From Dentipellis sp. KUC8613 (taxonomy: Eukaryota; Basidiomycota; Agaricomycetes; Russulales; Hericiaceae), in contig NSJX01000024.1 of assembly GCA_002286715.1 (NCBI GenBank), positions 186,001-250,000 of the forward strand: DNA of 64,000 bases, read 5' to 3'. The notes beneath the pieces are model-generated. The model was not told the origin of the DNA. It worked only from the letters and a program-made list of their open reading frames with translations, and ran no database searches. The translations under genes and the position numbers were made by a program. Of this stretch, positions 12,178 through 20,801 are shown in pieces (within the stretch, counting starts at the first letter, position 1; every line of letters starts with the position of its first letter).

Positions 12178-12947
12178 CTAGTACACACCCGGAATCAGCC
12201 TGTACGGCACCCTCTCCGCCCACTCATCCCACTCCTTCCCAAACTCCTTCCTCAACATCTGATCCTCACTCGCGGTCCTCCTCACCATACCTCCCAACAA
12301 ATACGTCGCCCACGCCCCACACGCAACCGCAGCTGCCTGCACGCCCACGTTCCGCATCCACCCCGCCTCATACAGCCACCCGCCGGGGCCGAACGTGCAG
12401 AGGAGCATGCCCGCCTGCGCACAGAACGTGCCGACGTAGCTCGGGTGCCGCACGATGCTGTACGGCCCGCGCGTGACGAGCTTGTGCTCCGTGCGGATGG
12501 AGAGCTCGAAGGTGAAGAGGCGGCCGAGGGCGCGGTAGCAGCTGACGCGGATGAGCCCGGCGAGCAGCTGCAGGCCGACGCCCGCGATGAACGGATTCGG
12601 GAACGCGGTGAAGTGCTGCGGCGCGGCGGCCGAGGCGAGCAGGCGCGCGGTGTATTGTGGGGCGTAGGTCGTGACGGCCTGGCAGATCGTTGGTACGAGC
12701 AGACCAAGCTGGACGATCAAAGACTGGTCAGTTCGGCACTTTTGCTTCAGCGTCTCGAGAATCTGACCTCTAATGGGACGATGGCATTCAGGACGAGTTT
12801 GCCGGCGACTGCGTCAGTCCCGTATGCTGCCCTCTCAGAGTCTTTGGGCGGCGGATTCGGGGACGTCACGGCCACATGGTACGCCTCATGGCCGAGCGCC
12901 AGGAGGACGAGCTTCAGGAGACCCGAGTGGCTCATGGGTAATTCCAT
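12178..12947 (-). CDS. Isoprenylcysteine carboxyl methyltransferase-like membrane protein
   Basis: Integral membrane methyltransferase-like protein of the ICMT family, which methylates the carboxyl group of prenylated cysteine at the ER. Two exons (12768-12947, 12178-12723; 44-nt intron with GTCAGA donor) give 241 aa. The C-terminal catalytic region has TRGPYSIVRHPSYVGTF (the RHPxY cofactor motif), then hydrophobic segments, and a terminal E-x5-EFGKEWDEWAERVPYRLIP block typical of the family. The N-terminus is hydrophobic. A minus-strand TATA box lies 36-41 bp upstream of the ATG. Basidiomycetes carry several divergent paralogues, so this need not be the Ras/a-factor methyltransferase STE14. 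Confidence 0.85.
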
Positions 12948-12982
12948 GGTGTGTTTTTGTTCTGCATTGAAGCAGAACGCCC

Positions 12983-12988
12983 TTTATA
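12983..12988 (-). promoter_or_regulatory. TATA box of the ICMT-like gene
   Basis: Minus strand reads GGTATAAAGG, 36-41 bp upstream of the ATG at 12947, which supports that start. Confidence 0.55.
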
Positions 12989-13162
12989 CCGTGTCTTGCG
13001 GCAAGCCGAGACACCGCGGAAGAAGCACGCCTGGGAACGCCTTGTTCAATATGGGGCCGGGGCCCTTCCCCGGTTGGACGCTTTGGACAGCGTACAAGGG
13101 TCAGCTGCACACACCTGTTGTGCAGAGGAATGATACCCGTCACCTTCCTCGGTTCTCCTACC

Positions 13163-13571
13163 GTCAGCGAAGGACCCCCGACGACCCACCCAGAGGTCTG
13201 TTTGGCCAAAAAGCCAAACTGCCGAATGAAATTTGGGGTCCGGGGCCCCCGTTTGCTGCCGCGACTTCGAACAGACCTTCCATTTTGGACATTTTCTGCC
13301 GCATTTCGGACATACATAAGATCAAAAAATTGCCAAATATAGGCATAAAGGTACGAAAAAATTTTCAGGCGGCGGGGCGGGCCGCCCGCGGCTGCCGCAC
13401 GCCGAAACAGACCTCCCCAACTGCCCCACTGCTACCGTCAAAAAAACATAGATTTGGGCCCAAACTTTGCCATTTGCTACCGCAAAAATCACAAAGCTCC
13501 GGCGCAGAGCGCCGTATGCTGCCGTTCCGTGAACAGACCTTGTAGTGGGTCGTCGGGGGTCCTGTCAGCGA
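13163..13571. mobile_element. Non-autonomous hAT-type MITE with 8-bp target duplication
   Basis: An element of 393 bp (13171-13563) has perfect 19-bp terminal inverted repeats AGGACCCCCGACGACCCAC, continued after a 4-bp mismatch by a further matching AGGTCTGTT. It is flanked on both sides by the 8-bp direct repeat GTCAGCGA (13163-13170 and 13564-13571), the target-duplication length of the hAT superfamily. The motif AACAGACC(T) recurs inside (near 13271, 13406 and 13532), as expected of subterminal transposase-binding repeats. It has no coding capacity. It lies in the region upstream of the ICMT-like gene. Confidence 0.9.
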
Positions 13572-14106
13572 GCGATGTACCAACGCTTCCAACCTACGAC
13601 CTTGTCGTCCTAGCGTACGTAATCCTGGCTTCGCACGGCCTGCAGGCGTGCTTCCTCGCTTCATCCTGTGGCCGCCCTCTACAACTTACTCAGTGGAGGT
13701 GACATTCCGCATCAGGAAGAAGTTCGGCGTGGCCATCTCTTGTCGCTTCAGCTGGGAACAACTATGTTAGCCTATGGGCATCTACCGACGATCAAACACA
13801 CTCAACGCAGAGTGCACGAAGCCTGCTCGCCGACTCTCCTGGTTATGCTGATCCGAGAGGAGTCGGGTATTGAGGATAGGTATGTGTATCGCAGACGCGT
13901 CGAGGTCGGACACGCCGATTGACAGATTTGATGGACTCACGTGCCGAAGAGGTTCGTCAGCGACCACCTTACTCCACATGCACGACTGGATAAAGTTATT
14001 ACAGGTAAGCGGGGGTGGTCACAATTGTCTCTAGCAAAATACATCTTCCCTGCGGGAGGTGGATATTGGAGTCAAATAATGCTCAGCGCAGGTTTTCGTG
14101 CACTCG
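13572..14106. other. Gene-less stretch left of the retrotransposon
   Basis: No coding or RNA feature is supported. It ends with the sequence ACTCG that borders the left LTR. Confidence 0.45.
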
Positions 14107-14325
14107 TGGAAGCCGCCGGGCGGGCGGCAACACTGAGACAGACGGGAACAGAACGGGATAAAGGCGTGGATATGAAAGTGGGGTAAAAGTAGATACAGGA
14201 GGTAGTGCTATGAGGATCTACTTATATGATGAACTGTCGGCGTCGTGGAATACATGACGCGTTGGAACGTCGAACATGCACGTGAGTACGGTACCAGAGG
14301 CACGTGGTAACCAGCCAGGGTTACA
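14107..14325 (-). repeat. 3' LTR of the gypsy element
   Basis: 219-bp LTR with TG...CA ends. Contains a minus-strand CATATAAGTAG stretch that may be the TATA element. Identical to the 5' LTR except at 14241. Confidence 0.93.
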
Positions 14326-14338
14326 CTCTTCCCCCCTC
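14326..14338 (-). other. Polypurine tract
   Basis: Minus strand GAGGGGGGAAGAG immediately before the 3' LTR: the expected plus-strand primer site for reverse transcription. Confidence 0.8.
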
Positions 14339-14494
14339 GGAAAAAAAGGGATGAGCAGGAAGGGGCGGGGGGAAGAAGGACGACGGAGAAAGGGAAAGAA
14401 GGGGAAGAAAGAAAAGGAGAAGAAAAAATTATGTATGAGCCGGAGGATGGGGAAGGTGAGAGAGGGCGAAAACGAGGGAGGTGGAAGACGTCGG

Positions 14495-17400
14495 TTAGGA
14501 GGGGGAAGGGAAAGGCTTGCGTGACTTGCGAGGGCGTCGGCGGGATTTCGACACCGGACGCGCGATCGGGGCGTTGTACTTGTCCGGATGGTCGGTCAAG
14601 AAACGATCCAGGGCCTCGCAGTCGTTCAGCTCGGATCCGGGCAGCCAGCGCACATCTTCTTGACCCCAACCCCGCCATGTGGTCAGATATTGCCAACCAC
14701 GGCCTCGACGGCGGGCGTCGATGATTTTGTCGACAACCCACTCGTGTACACCGTCAGCGTCCACGACCGGGCCCGGGCGGTCCAGCTTGCGAGAGGGGAA
14801 AAGCGTGTCGTCGTTTGGTACGAACTTGCGGAGGAGGGAGGCATGGAAAGAGTTGCAAGCGCGGGGCGAGTTAGGGAGAGCAAGGGTGTACGAGCTGGTT
14901 TGCGGGCGGGCGGCAGTGACTAAGTAAGGGCCGTCCCAGCGAGGCATAAACTTGGCGACGCGAGAGGAATCTTGGCCCATGAAATCCCGACGACGGTGGA
15001 AGGTGGATAAATAAACGCGATCGCCCACTGCGATGGTGTCGTCGGGACGCCGATGACGGTTGGCGAACTCAGCCTGGTTGACCTTGGCCGCGAGCAGGTT
15101 ATCCTGAGCTTCGCGGTATTGCAGGTCAATCTGACGGATGAGATCAGCGGCACGCTGTGCGGGGTCAGTGGAGGAGGACTCAGCGGCAACATCCTGTGGG
15201 GCGAGGGGGGGGATCAACCGAGGGCTGCGGCCAAGCAGCAGTTGAAAACCTGAAAAGCCGGTACTGTCATTGACCGAATTGAGAATGTGGAAACGTACGA
15301 GGGGCAGCGCACGGGACCAGCCCTGTTGATGCCGGTCGACATGGAAACGAAGGCACTGGTTGACGGTCTTGTTGGTCCGCTCGCTGGCGCCATCAGTTTC
15401 CGGGTGAAAGGAAGAGGACATTTTGAGGCGTATGCCACTGAGTTTGTGCAAGGCTCGCCAGAATTGAGAGACGAAAAGTTTGTCGCGGTCGGAGACAATG
15501 TCGAGAGGGAGACCATTATTACAGTACCAGTGATCAAAGAAAAGACGAGCGAATTCCTCCGCGGAGATGTCGGTGCGGCACGGGACGATGCGAACATCGC
15601 AACCCGTGCGATCGGTCATAGAGACGATGCAGTTAAACCCATTGTCTTCGGGCAGGGGGCCGATGAAATCAATGGCCACGCTGTCGCCGCGAGCGTCCGG
15701 GACAGGGAGTGGGTGCAGAGGGCCCGCGGGGCGCCGGGTACCAGCTTTGTTACGTTGACACTCCTGGCAGCCGGGGATGTAACTGCTCTCGAGATCCTTG
15801 CGCATGCCCGGCCAATAGTAGGCGTCACGCAGGGCAGCGTAGGATTTGTCGGCGCCGAAGTGACCAAGCGAGTCGTGGGCGAGGGTGAACAGCATCTCGC
15901 GGAGCTTGGAGACGCGGGGGATGACGAGGCGATCACAAACGTAGAGGAGACCGTGGCGCTCGGTGGCCCCAGGAACACTGGCAAGGTTGTGTTTGAGCCG
16001 GAGGCAGAACTGATCGTGAGCGTAATTTGCCTTGATTTCCTGAAGCAGATTCTCGTCAGCGGAGATGCGCAAAACCGGAGCAATTACCACGGGCTCCGTG
16101 TCGGGTGGTAAACGGGAGAGGGCATCCGCGACAGTGTTGTCAGCGCCAGGCACATAAACGATATCAAAATCGTACTGGGAGAGGAACTCGGACCAGCGTG
16201 CTTGCCGGCGCGAAAGATCCCGCTGTGTCTGAAAAAACTCCAGTGTTCGGTGATCAGTGTAGACCGTGAAATGGACACCGAGGAGATCCGAGCGCCACTT
16301 ATCGAGTGCGCGGACAACCGCATACAACTCCTTCTCATGGACGGGGTAATTGCGTTGTGGGCGCGTGAGTTGCATGGAGTCGTAGGCGACCGGACGCGCG
16401 GTGTCCCAGGTGGGCCCGCAGGACAGGCAGCCACCGGTATGCCAATCGCTGGCTTCGGTGGTAACAAAGATGTGGTTGTCACCCATATTTTGATGGTCGA
16501 TTGTTGTAAGGCAGTCACGGCCGACGACGAGATTTTTGATGGACTGGAAGGCCGCCTGGTGAGAAGGATCCCATCCCGGCCAGGTGCGCTCCGCGTCCTT
16601 CGTCGTGAGTGGGTTCAAAACCAAGGTATGTTCTGCGAGGTGGGGCAAGAACGCAGCAAGGTAACGAACGAGACCGAGGAATGAACGCACTGCGGTAGCG
16701 GAGTCAGGGACCGGCCAGTTGAGAATCTTCTCGACTTTGGCGGGATCGGCTTCGATGCCGGCAGCAGAGATGCGATGACCGAGAAAATTCAAGGACACGC
16801 AGAACAGCTCGGTCTTCTTCGGGGAGCAAAAAAGGTGGGCGTTGCGGAGCGCTTCCAGTACGAGTGCGACATTACGCTCGTGTTCCTCGATGCTGTTAGA
16901 CCAGATAATAATATCGTCAAGGTAGACATGACAGATTTTACCAATGTGCTCGCGCAGGGCGGCACACATGCGGCGTTGATGCGTAGCGGGCGCATTGCGG
17001 CCACCCATGGGCATAACAGTCCACTCGTACAGCCCCCAGGGGGTACGGACGGCGGTCAAGGGAATGTCGTCGGGGTGGACACGGGTCTGGAAGAACGAGT
17101 TAGTCATGTCCATCTTACCCCATATGCGCCCCCGGGCACAGTCGGCGAGGATATCGTCGACTCGGGGCAGCGGATGGCTGTCGGGAATGGTGTTCGCGTT
17201 GAGATTGCGGTAGTCGTTAACCCAGCGGGGAAGGGCGGTCGGGTCAGCCTTGGGAATGATGAATGCTGGCGACGCGTGGGGACTGGAAGATGGGCGGATG
17301 CGACCGGCGTCCAGGTGTTGTTGAAGGAGAGTCTGCCACGCGTCACGGTACTTTCTCGGGCACGAGTAGGCCCGACAAGAGATGACGCGAGCAGGGTCCT

Positions 17401-19603
17401 TGAGGCGAATGCGGTGCAGAACATCGGTGGGGAGATCGTCAACAGGTGGGATATCTGAGGGAAAACGATCAGCGAAGCGAGACCGGAACTGTGCCTCGAG
17501 GTCCTTGAGACGCTCGGCTAAGGCAACGTGCTCAACGCGGGCACGAATAGCAGCCACGATGGCCGCGGGTGATGATGGCGAACACCGGCGATCAAACCAG
17601 GCTCGTCTCCGTGAGAGACGATGCTCCAGCTGGCGCATGACAACAGCATGTATATTGCGTATCTGTAAGCGCTCGCGGATTAGGGAAACAACAGGGTTCG
17701 GGGCAGGAACAGGCGATGGGGTGGGATGGAGAAGGTCGAAACCGGAAGACTTTACAACACAAGACTGCAACTCCATATCGACAATGATGCCGTTATGAGA
17801 CAAGAAAGGTCCGCCGAGAATAATAGGGACACATAACGAATCCGGTGCCACAAGAGCGCGAACCGTAAGAGAAACGAAACGGTGATCTAGGGACGAAAGA
17901 GAAAGTTTGACCCATTCATGGGCCGCAACGGAGGACGGAGTGGAATCCGCCTCCCCCCCTGCAAAAGCCGCACCAAGTTGAATTGGTGACGGCAGACGGC
18001 GCCGGCGCAGGCCAGCGCGGCGGACCAGGTGGTCCGCGATCAGCACGAACTGCGAGCCGTCGTCAATGAGGGCCGAGATAGGTGCAGGGGAGGGGAGGAG
18101 GGGACCGTCAAGAAGACAGTCCCACAGCAGGCTTGGGGTCTGGAAGGGAGGCAGGGAGGACGAGACGCACCTGTCATCCTCTGAGTCCGTACTCAGGACT
18201 GCAGAGGGATCCTCCGAAGTGGGCACGACGGCCGCGACGCGACCTGCCGGGGCGCGCGCCTTCTGTCGAGCCTGGACCTTCAAGGCTTGCTCTTCAGAGA
18301 GGGGACGGTAGGTGTCGGCGTCTGGGTATCCCGTAGGGCAGTCGCGCGAGCGGTGGTCGACATAGAATTTGCGGCATTTGAAGCAGCCGTTATGACGGCG
18401 TAGCAAATCACGGTCGGCATCGGTGAGGGAGGGTAACCCGCCCCCGGCACGAGCGGAACGACTGTCGTTGCGCGTGCCGGGGGTGTACGCGTTTGTCGAT
18501 GAGGAGCGTCCGGCAGGCGCACGCTGACGCTGGCTGCGGCTTGCTTCTTCCGCAACGTCGCGGGCGTACTGGAGCCGTCGGCGATCAAGGCGTTCGACGA
18601 GGTCGCACCAGGCATCGAAATCGAGGGCGGTGGTGTCCTCGAGGGCGAGATCCTGTTGTACACGGGGGTTGAGAGCAGAACAGATCTGGCGTTGTAACGC
18701 GTCCTCGGTTAGCTTCGCTGAGTCCAGAAGGGAATTCCACTTCTGTAAACGGAGGAGCCAATCCGGGAACGGTTCGTCACGCTGGCGGCTGGACAAGAGT
18801 TTGTTGGACAAGTCTTGTTCCCATGTCGACGAGAGCCACTTCTTAGCAATGGCCTTGACAAAGTCATCAAAGCTGAGCTTGTAGAGCTGGGAATCGTTGA
18901 GGGAAATCCAGTTGCGGATCCGCTTGTCCATGAAGCAGAAGGAGACCATCTTGGCCTGCTTGTCCTTATCAATTTCGGCATGGTAAAAATACGCCTGGCT
19001 GGCGTGGCGCCATTGATCGAGGATCTCTGGGGTGAGTTTACCTTCCGAGACAATGGGTGCCTTGCTAAGCGAGGTTTGCGTGACGGTGGCGACATTCGAG
19101 GACATCGTGTTTTGCGATCGGGGAGCGGGAGTGAGACAATCGTCAGAGTCGGAGTCGTCGCGGGTGGTCCGGGTGCGGGTGGTCCGAGCAGGCGGCGCGC
19201 GAGCGACGGGCGGGACGGAAGAGAACGACGGGGCGGAAGGAACCGATCCTACTGGCTGGCTAATAGATTCGGTCGTTACGGTGATCTGTGGTACGATCAC
19301 AGTCTCCGCGATTGGGGAAGTGTCGGGCAAGGATACCGGCGAGGATACGGGGCCAAGTAGAAGGAAAGGGGAGTCGGCGGGTGACTGTAAGGCGGAGGAG
19401 AGATCCGAGATGGCGGAACTGGGTAGCGAGGACAGCGGCGAGAGAGACGATAACGGCGAGATGTCCGGGGAGGACAGCGGTTCTGCACCTGCGGTGCGCG
19501 AGCGGGTGCGGGGCAGAGTCGGCGGCGGTGGCCTAACCGAGAGACCACGGATGTTGCGACGGGACGACAGGGTTACGACGAGGGAACGGAACGGCAGCGG
19601 CAC
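14495..19603 (-). CDS. Gag-Pol-chromodomain polyprotein of the gypsy element
   Basis: Uninterrupted 1702-aa frame. Domains by approximate residue are: Gag with capsid-like region (about 180-360); zinc knuckle CFKCRKFYVDHRSRDC near 403; aspartic protease ALIDDGSQFVLI near 510; reverse transcriptase with the CHVYLDDIIIW active site near 893; RNase H from about 1040; integrase with an HHCC-like region (HDSLGHFGADKSY...GCQECQ) near 1236-1280. The integrase acidic residues lie near 1308 (AIDFIG), 1370 (VSDRD) and 1404 (HPETDGASERTN). A chromodomain-like end with W-x-YLTTWRGWGQEDVRWLP lies near 1621-1660. Gag and Pol share one frame, as in Tf1-like chromoviruses. The RNase H motif reads TTEASD where TTDASD is usual. 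The frame starts 33 nt inside the 5' LTR boundary. Confidence 0.95.
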   Translation of the reverse strand: MPLPFRSLVVTLSSRRNIRGLSVRPPPPTLPRTRSRTAGAEPLSSPDISPLSSLSPLSSLPSSAISDLSSALQSPADSPFLLLGPVSSPVSLPDTSPIAETVIVPQITVTTESISQPVGSVPSAPSFSSVPPVARAPPARTTRTRTTRDDSDSDDCLTPAPRSQNTMSSNVATVTQTSLSKAPIVSEGKLTPEILDQWRHASQAYFYHAEIDKDKQAKMVSFCFMDKRIRNWISLNDSQLYKLSFDDFVKAIAKKWLSSTWEQDLSNKLLSSRQRDEPFPDWLLRLQKWNSLLDSAKLTEDALQRQICSALNPRVQQDLALEDTTALDFDAWCDLVERLDRRRLQYARDVAEEASRSQRQRAPAGRSSSTNAYTPGTRNDSRSARAGGGLPSLTDADRDLLRRHNGCFKCRKFYVDHRSRDCPTGYPDADTYRPLSEEQALKVQARQKARAPAGRVAAVVPTSEDPSAVLSTDSEDDRCVSSSLPPFQTPSLLWDCLLDGPLLPSPAPISALIDDGSQFVLIADHLVRRAGLRRRRLPSPIQLGAAFAGGEADSTPSSVAAHEWVKLSLSSLDHRFVSLTVRALVAPDSLCVPIILGGPFLSHNGIIVDMELQSCVVKSSGFDLLHPTPSPVPAPNPVVSLIRERLQIRNIHAVVMRQLEHRLSRRRAWFDRRCSPSSPAAIVAAIRARVEHVALAERLKDLEAQFRSRFADRFPSDIPPVDDLPTDVLHRIRLKDPARVISCRAYSCPRKYRDAWQTLLQQHLDAGRIRPSSSPHASPAFIIPKADPTALPRWVNDYRNLNANTIPDSHPLPRVDDILADCARGRIWGKMDMTNSFFQTRVHPDDIPLTAVRTPWGLYEWTVMPMGGRNAPATHQRRMCAALREHIGKICHVYLDDIIIWSNSIEEHERNVALVLEALRNAHLFCSPKKTELFCVSLNFLGHRISAAGIEADPAKVEKILNWPVPDSATAVRSFLGLVRYLAAFLPHLAEHTLVLNPLTTKDAERTWPGWDPSHQAAFQSIKNLVVGRDCLTTIDHQNMGDNHIFVTTEASDWHTGGCLSCGPTWDTARPVAYDSMQLTRPQRNYPVHEKELYAVVRALDKWRSDLLGVHFTVYTDHRTLEFFQTQRDLSRRQARWSEFLSQYDFDIVYVPGADNTVADALSRLPPDTEPVVIAPVLRISADENLLQEIKANYAHDQFCLRLKHNLASVPGATERHGLLYVCDRLVIPRVSKLREMLFTLAHDSLGHFGADKSYAALRDAYYWPGMRKDLESSYIPGCQECQRNKAGTRRPAGPLHPLPVPDARGDSVAIDFIGPLPEDNGFNCIVSMTDRTGCDVRIVPCRTDISAEEFARLFFDHWYCNNGLPLDIVSDRDKLFVSQFWRALHKLSGIRLKMSSSFHPETDGASERTNKTVNQCLRFHVDRHQQGWSRALPLVRFHILNSVNDSTGFSGFQLLLGRSPRLIPPLAPQDVAAESSSTDPAQRAADLIRQIDLQYREAQDNLLAAKVNQAEFANRHRRPDDTIAVGDRVYLSTFHRRRDFMGQDSSRVAKFMPRWDGPYLVTAARPQTSSYTLALPNSPRACNSFHASLLRKFVPNDDTLFPSRKLDRPGPVVDADGVHEWVVDKIIDARRRGRGWQYLTTWRGWGQEDVRWLPGSELNDCEALDRFLTDHPDKYNAPIARPVSKSRRRPRKSRKPFPSPS

Positions 19604-19636
19604 AGCAGTACGCCTTTAAGGACGTTCAAAAAAAAG

Positions 19637-19855
19637 TGGAAGCCGCCGGGCGGGCGGCAACACTGAGACAGACGGGAACAGAACGGGATAAAGGCGTGGA
19701 TATGAAAGTGGGGTAAAAGTAGATACAGGAGGTAGTGCTATGAGGATCTACTTATATGATGAACTGTCGGTGTCGTGGAATACATGACGCGTTGGAACGT
19801 CGAACATGCACGTGAGTACGGTACCAGAGGCACGTGGTAACCAGCCAGGGTTACA
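19637..19855 (-). repeat. 5' LTR of the gypsy element
   Basis: 219-bp LTR, one mismatch to the 3' LTR. Contains the same TATA-like element. Confidence 0.93.
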
Positions 19856-19868
19856 ATCGTACTCGATA

Positions 19869-19897
19869 TGGAGGGCCTGGCCGGACAAAAATATTTG
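19869..19897 (+). repeat. Left terminal inverted repeat of the 14.4-kb element
   Basis: Begins TGGAGGGCCTGGCCGGACAA and continues AAAATATTT. Matches the right end in inverted orientation with a single-base indel. Confidence 0.88.
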
Positions 19898-19925
19898 GAT
19901 CTCAGAACCGAGTTTCGTTTTTGAT

Positions 19926-20215
19926 AACCAGGTTTGGTTTCGGTTATTGGTTTTCAATTTCGGCTATTGGGTTACGATTTCGGCTATTGCATTTCGATTT
20001 CGGTTATTGGATTTTGATTTCGGTTATTGGATTTCGGTTTTGGTTATTGGATTTCAGTTTCGGTTATTGGGTTTCGATTTCGGCTATTGGGTTTTGGTTT
20101 TGGTTATTGGGTTTTGCTTTCGGTTATTTGCATTTCAATTTCAGTTATTCAGTTCCAATCTGAGCTATTGTATTTTAGTTTCAGGTATTGGGGTCTCAAT
20201 TATGGCTATTAGAGT
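19926..20215 (+). repeat. Subterminal tandem array, unit about 20 bp (left)
   Basis: About 14 degenerate units of the type GGTTATTGGATTTCGATTTC follow the left TIR. The array opens false ORFs rich in F, G, Y and W. It resembles transposase-binding subterminal repeats in position. Confidence 0.85.
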
Positions 20216-20801
20216 GTGACACTGAGTTGTGATTTCAGATGTTGGGTTCCATTCTAGCATGGTGTGGGGTTGGGTTGGGTTAGGCTAGGTTGGACTTTTA
20301 GCTCCAGGGGCCCATGTGCTAAGTGTGTGCAAAAGTGCTGGACTGACTCTATCAAACATGCCTAATGCAGCACCAATGAGTGAGTAGGTAATAACTCCTC
20401 ATTTGAATTGACCTTTGTTCTATCAGTCTTGATGCTTTGGTGGTTTGAGCTAGGTTGAGTATGTGGTGAAGACATGGGGAGCCTCAAGAATGTACTTGGC
20501 TTCCAGTCTAGTTCAATAAGACCTCATTCAAATGGAGTGGTACAGTGTCATGAAATAATTGGCCAATGTATTAACTAGGACCTGAAGTTTTCCAGAGCTC
20601 AAGAATCCTGCATTTTTACAAAGTAGGTAAAAAAGGATATGGACATATGTGGCTGTGGCATAGGGGGGGGGGGGGGGGTAAGACCATTTATAGACAAGGA
20701 GTTGAGTATGGTACCAGCAAGAGAAGAGTTAGAGTGTCCATGGCCAGATAAACCAAGCAGCATAGAAACACAGCCTAAAGTATGGTTCTGTAGATGACAG
20801 G
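20216..20801. other. CpG-free spacer between the left array and the dioxygenase gene
   Basis: Contains GGGTTGGGTTGGGTTAGG near 20266, a 17-base G run near 20662-20678, and no CpG. No gene is seen; it probably includes the 3' UTR of the dioxygenase. Confidence 0.6.

Larger units (their letters stand above)
14107..19860 (-). mobile_element. Ty3/gypsy chromodomain LTR retrotransposon, near-intact
   Basis: The element is oriented on the minus strand. Its 219-bp LTRs (14107-14325 and 19637-19855) begin TGTAACCC and end GGCTTCCA in element orientation. They differ at one position (14241 C versus 19771 T), so the insertion is recent. A polypurine tract (GAGGGGGGAAGAG) abuts the 3' LTR. One 1702-aa frame fills the interior. 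The 5-bp repeat ACTCG occurs directly outside the 3' LTR (14102-14106) and, on the other side, five bases beyond the LTR end (19861-19865). This leaves an unexplained ATCGT at 19856-19860. The primer-binding site could not be assigned. Confidence 0.95.

Noticed and set aside
12010..13545. 511-codon plus-strand frame
   Set aside because: It is antisense to the ICMT-like exons and then runs through the hAT MITE; no protein family signal.
19926..20215. CRISPR-like regular repeat
   Set aside because: The units are contiguous and degenerate without unique spacers, in a eukaryotic genome, next to a TIR; it is a subterminal tandem array.
20265..20290. Telomere-like GGGTTGGGTTGGGTTAGG
   Set aside because: Only three or four units, inside an element arm, and mirrored near the other end; not a chromosome end.
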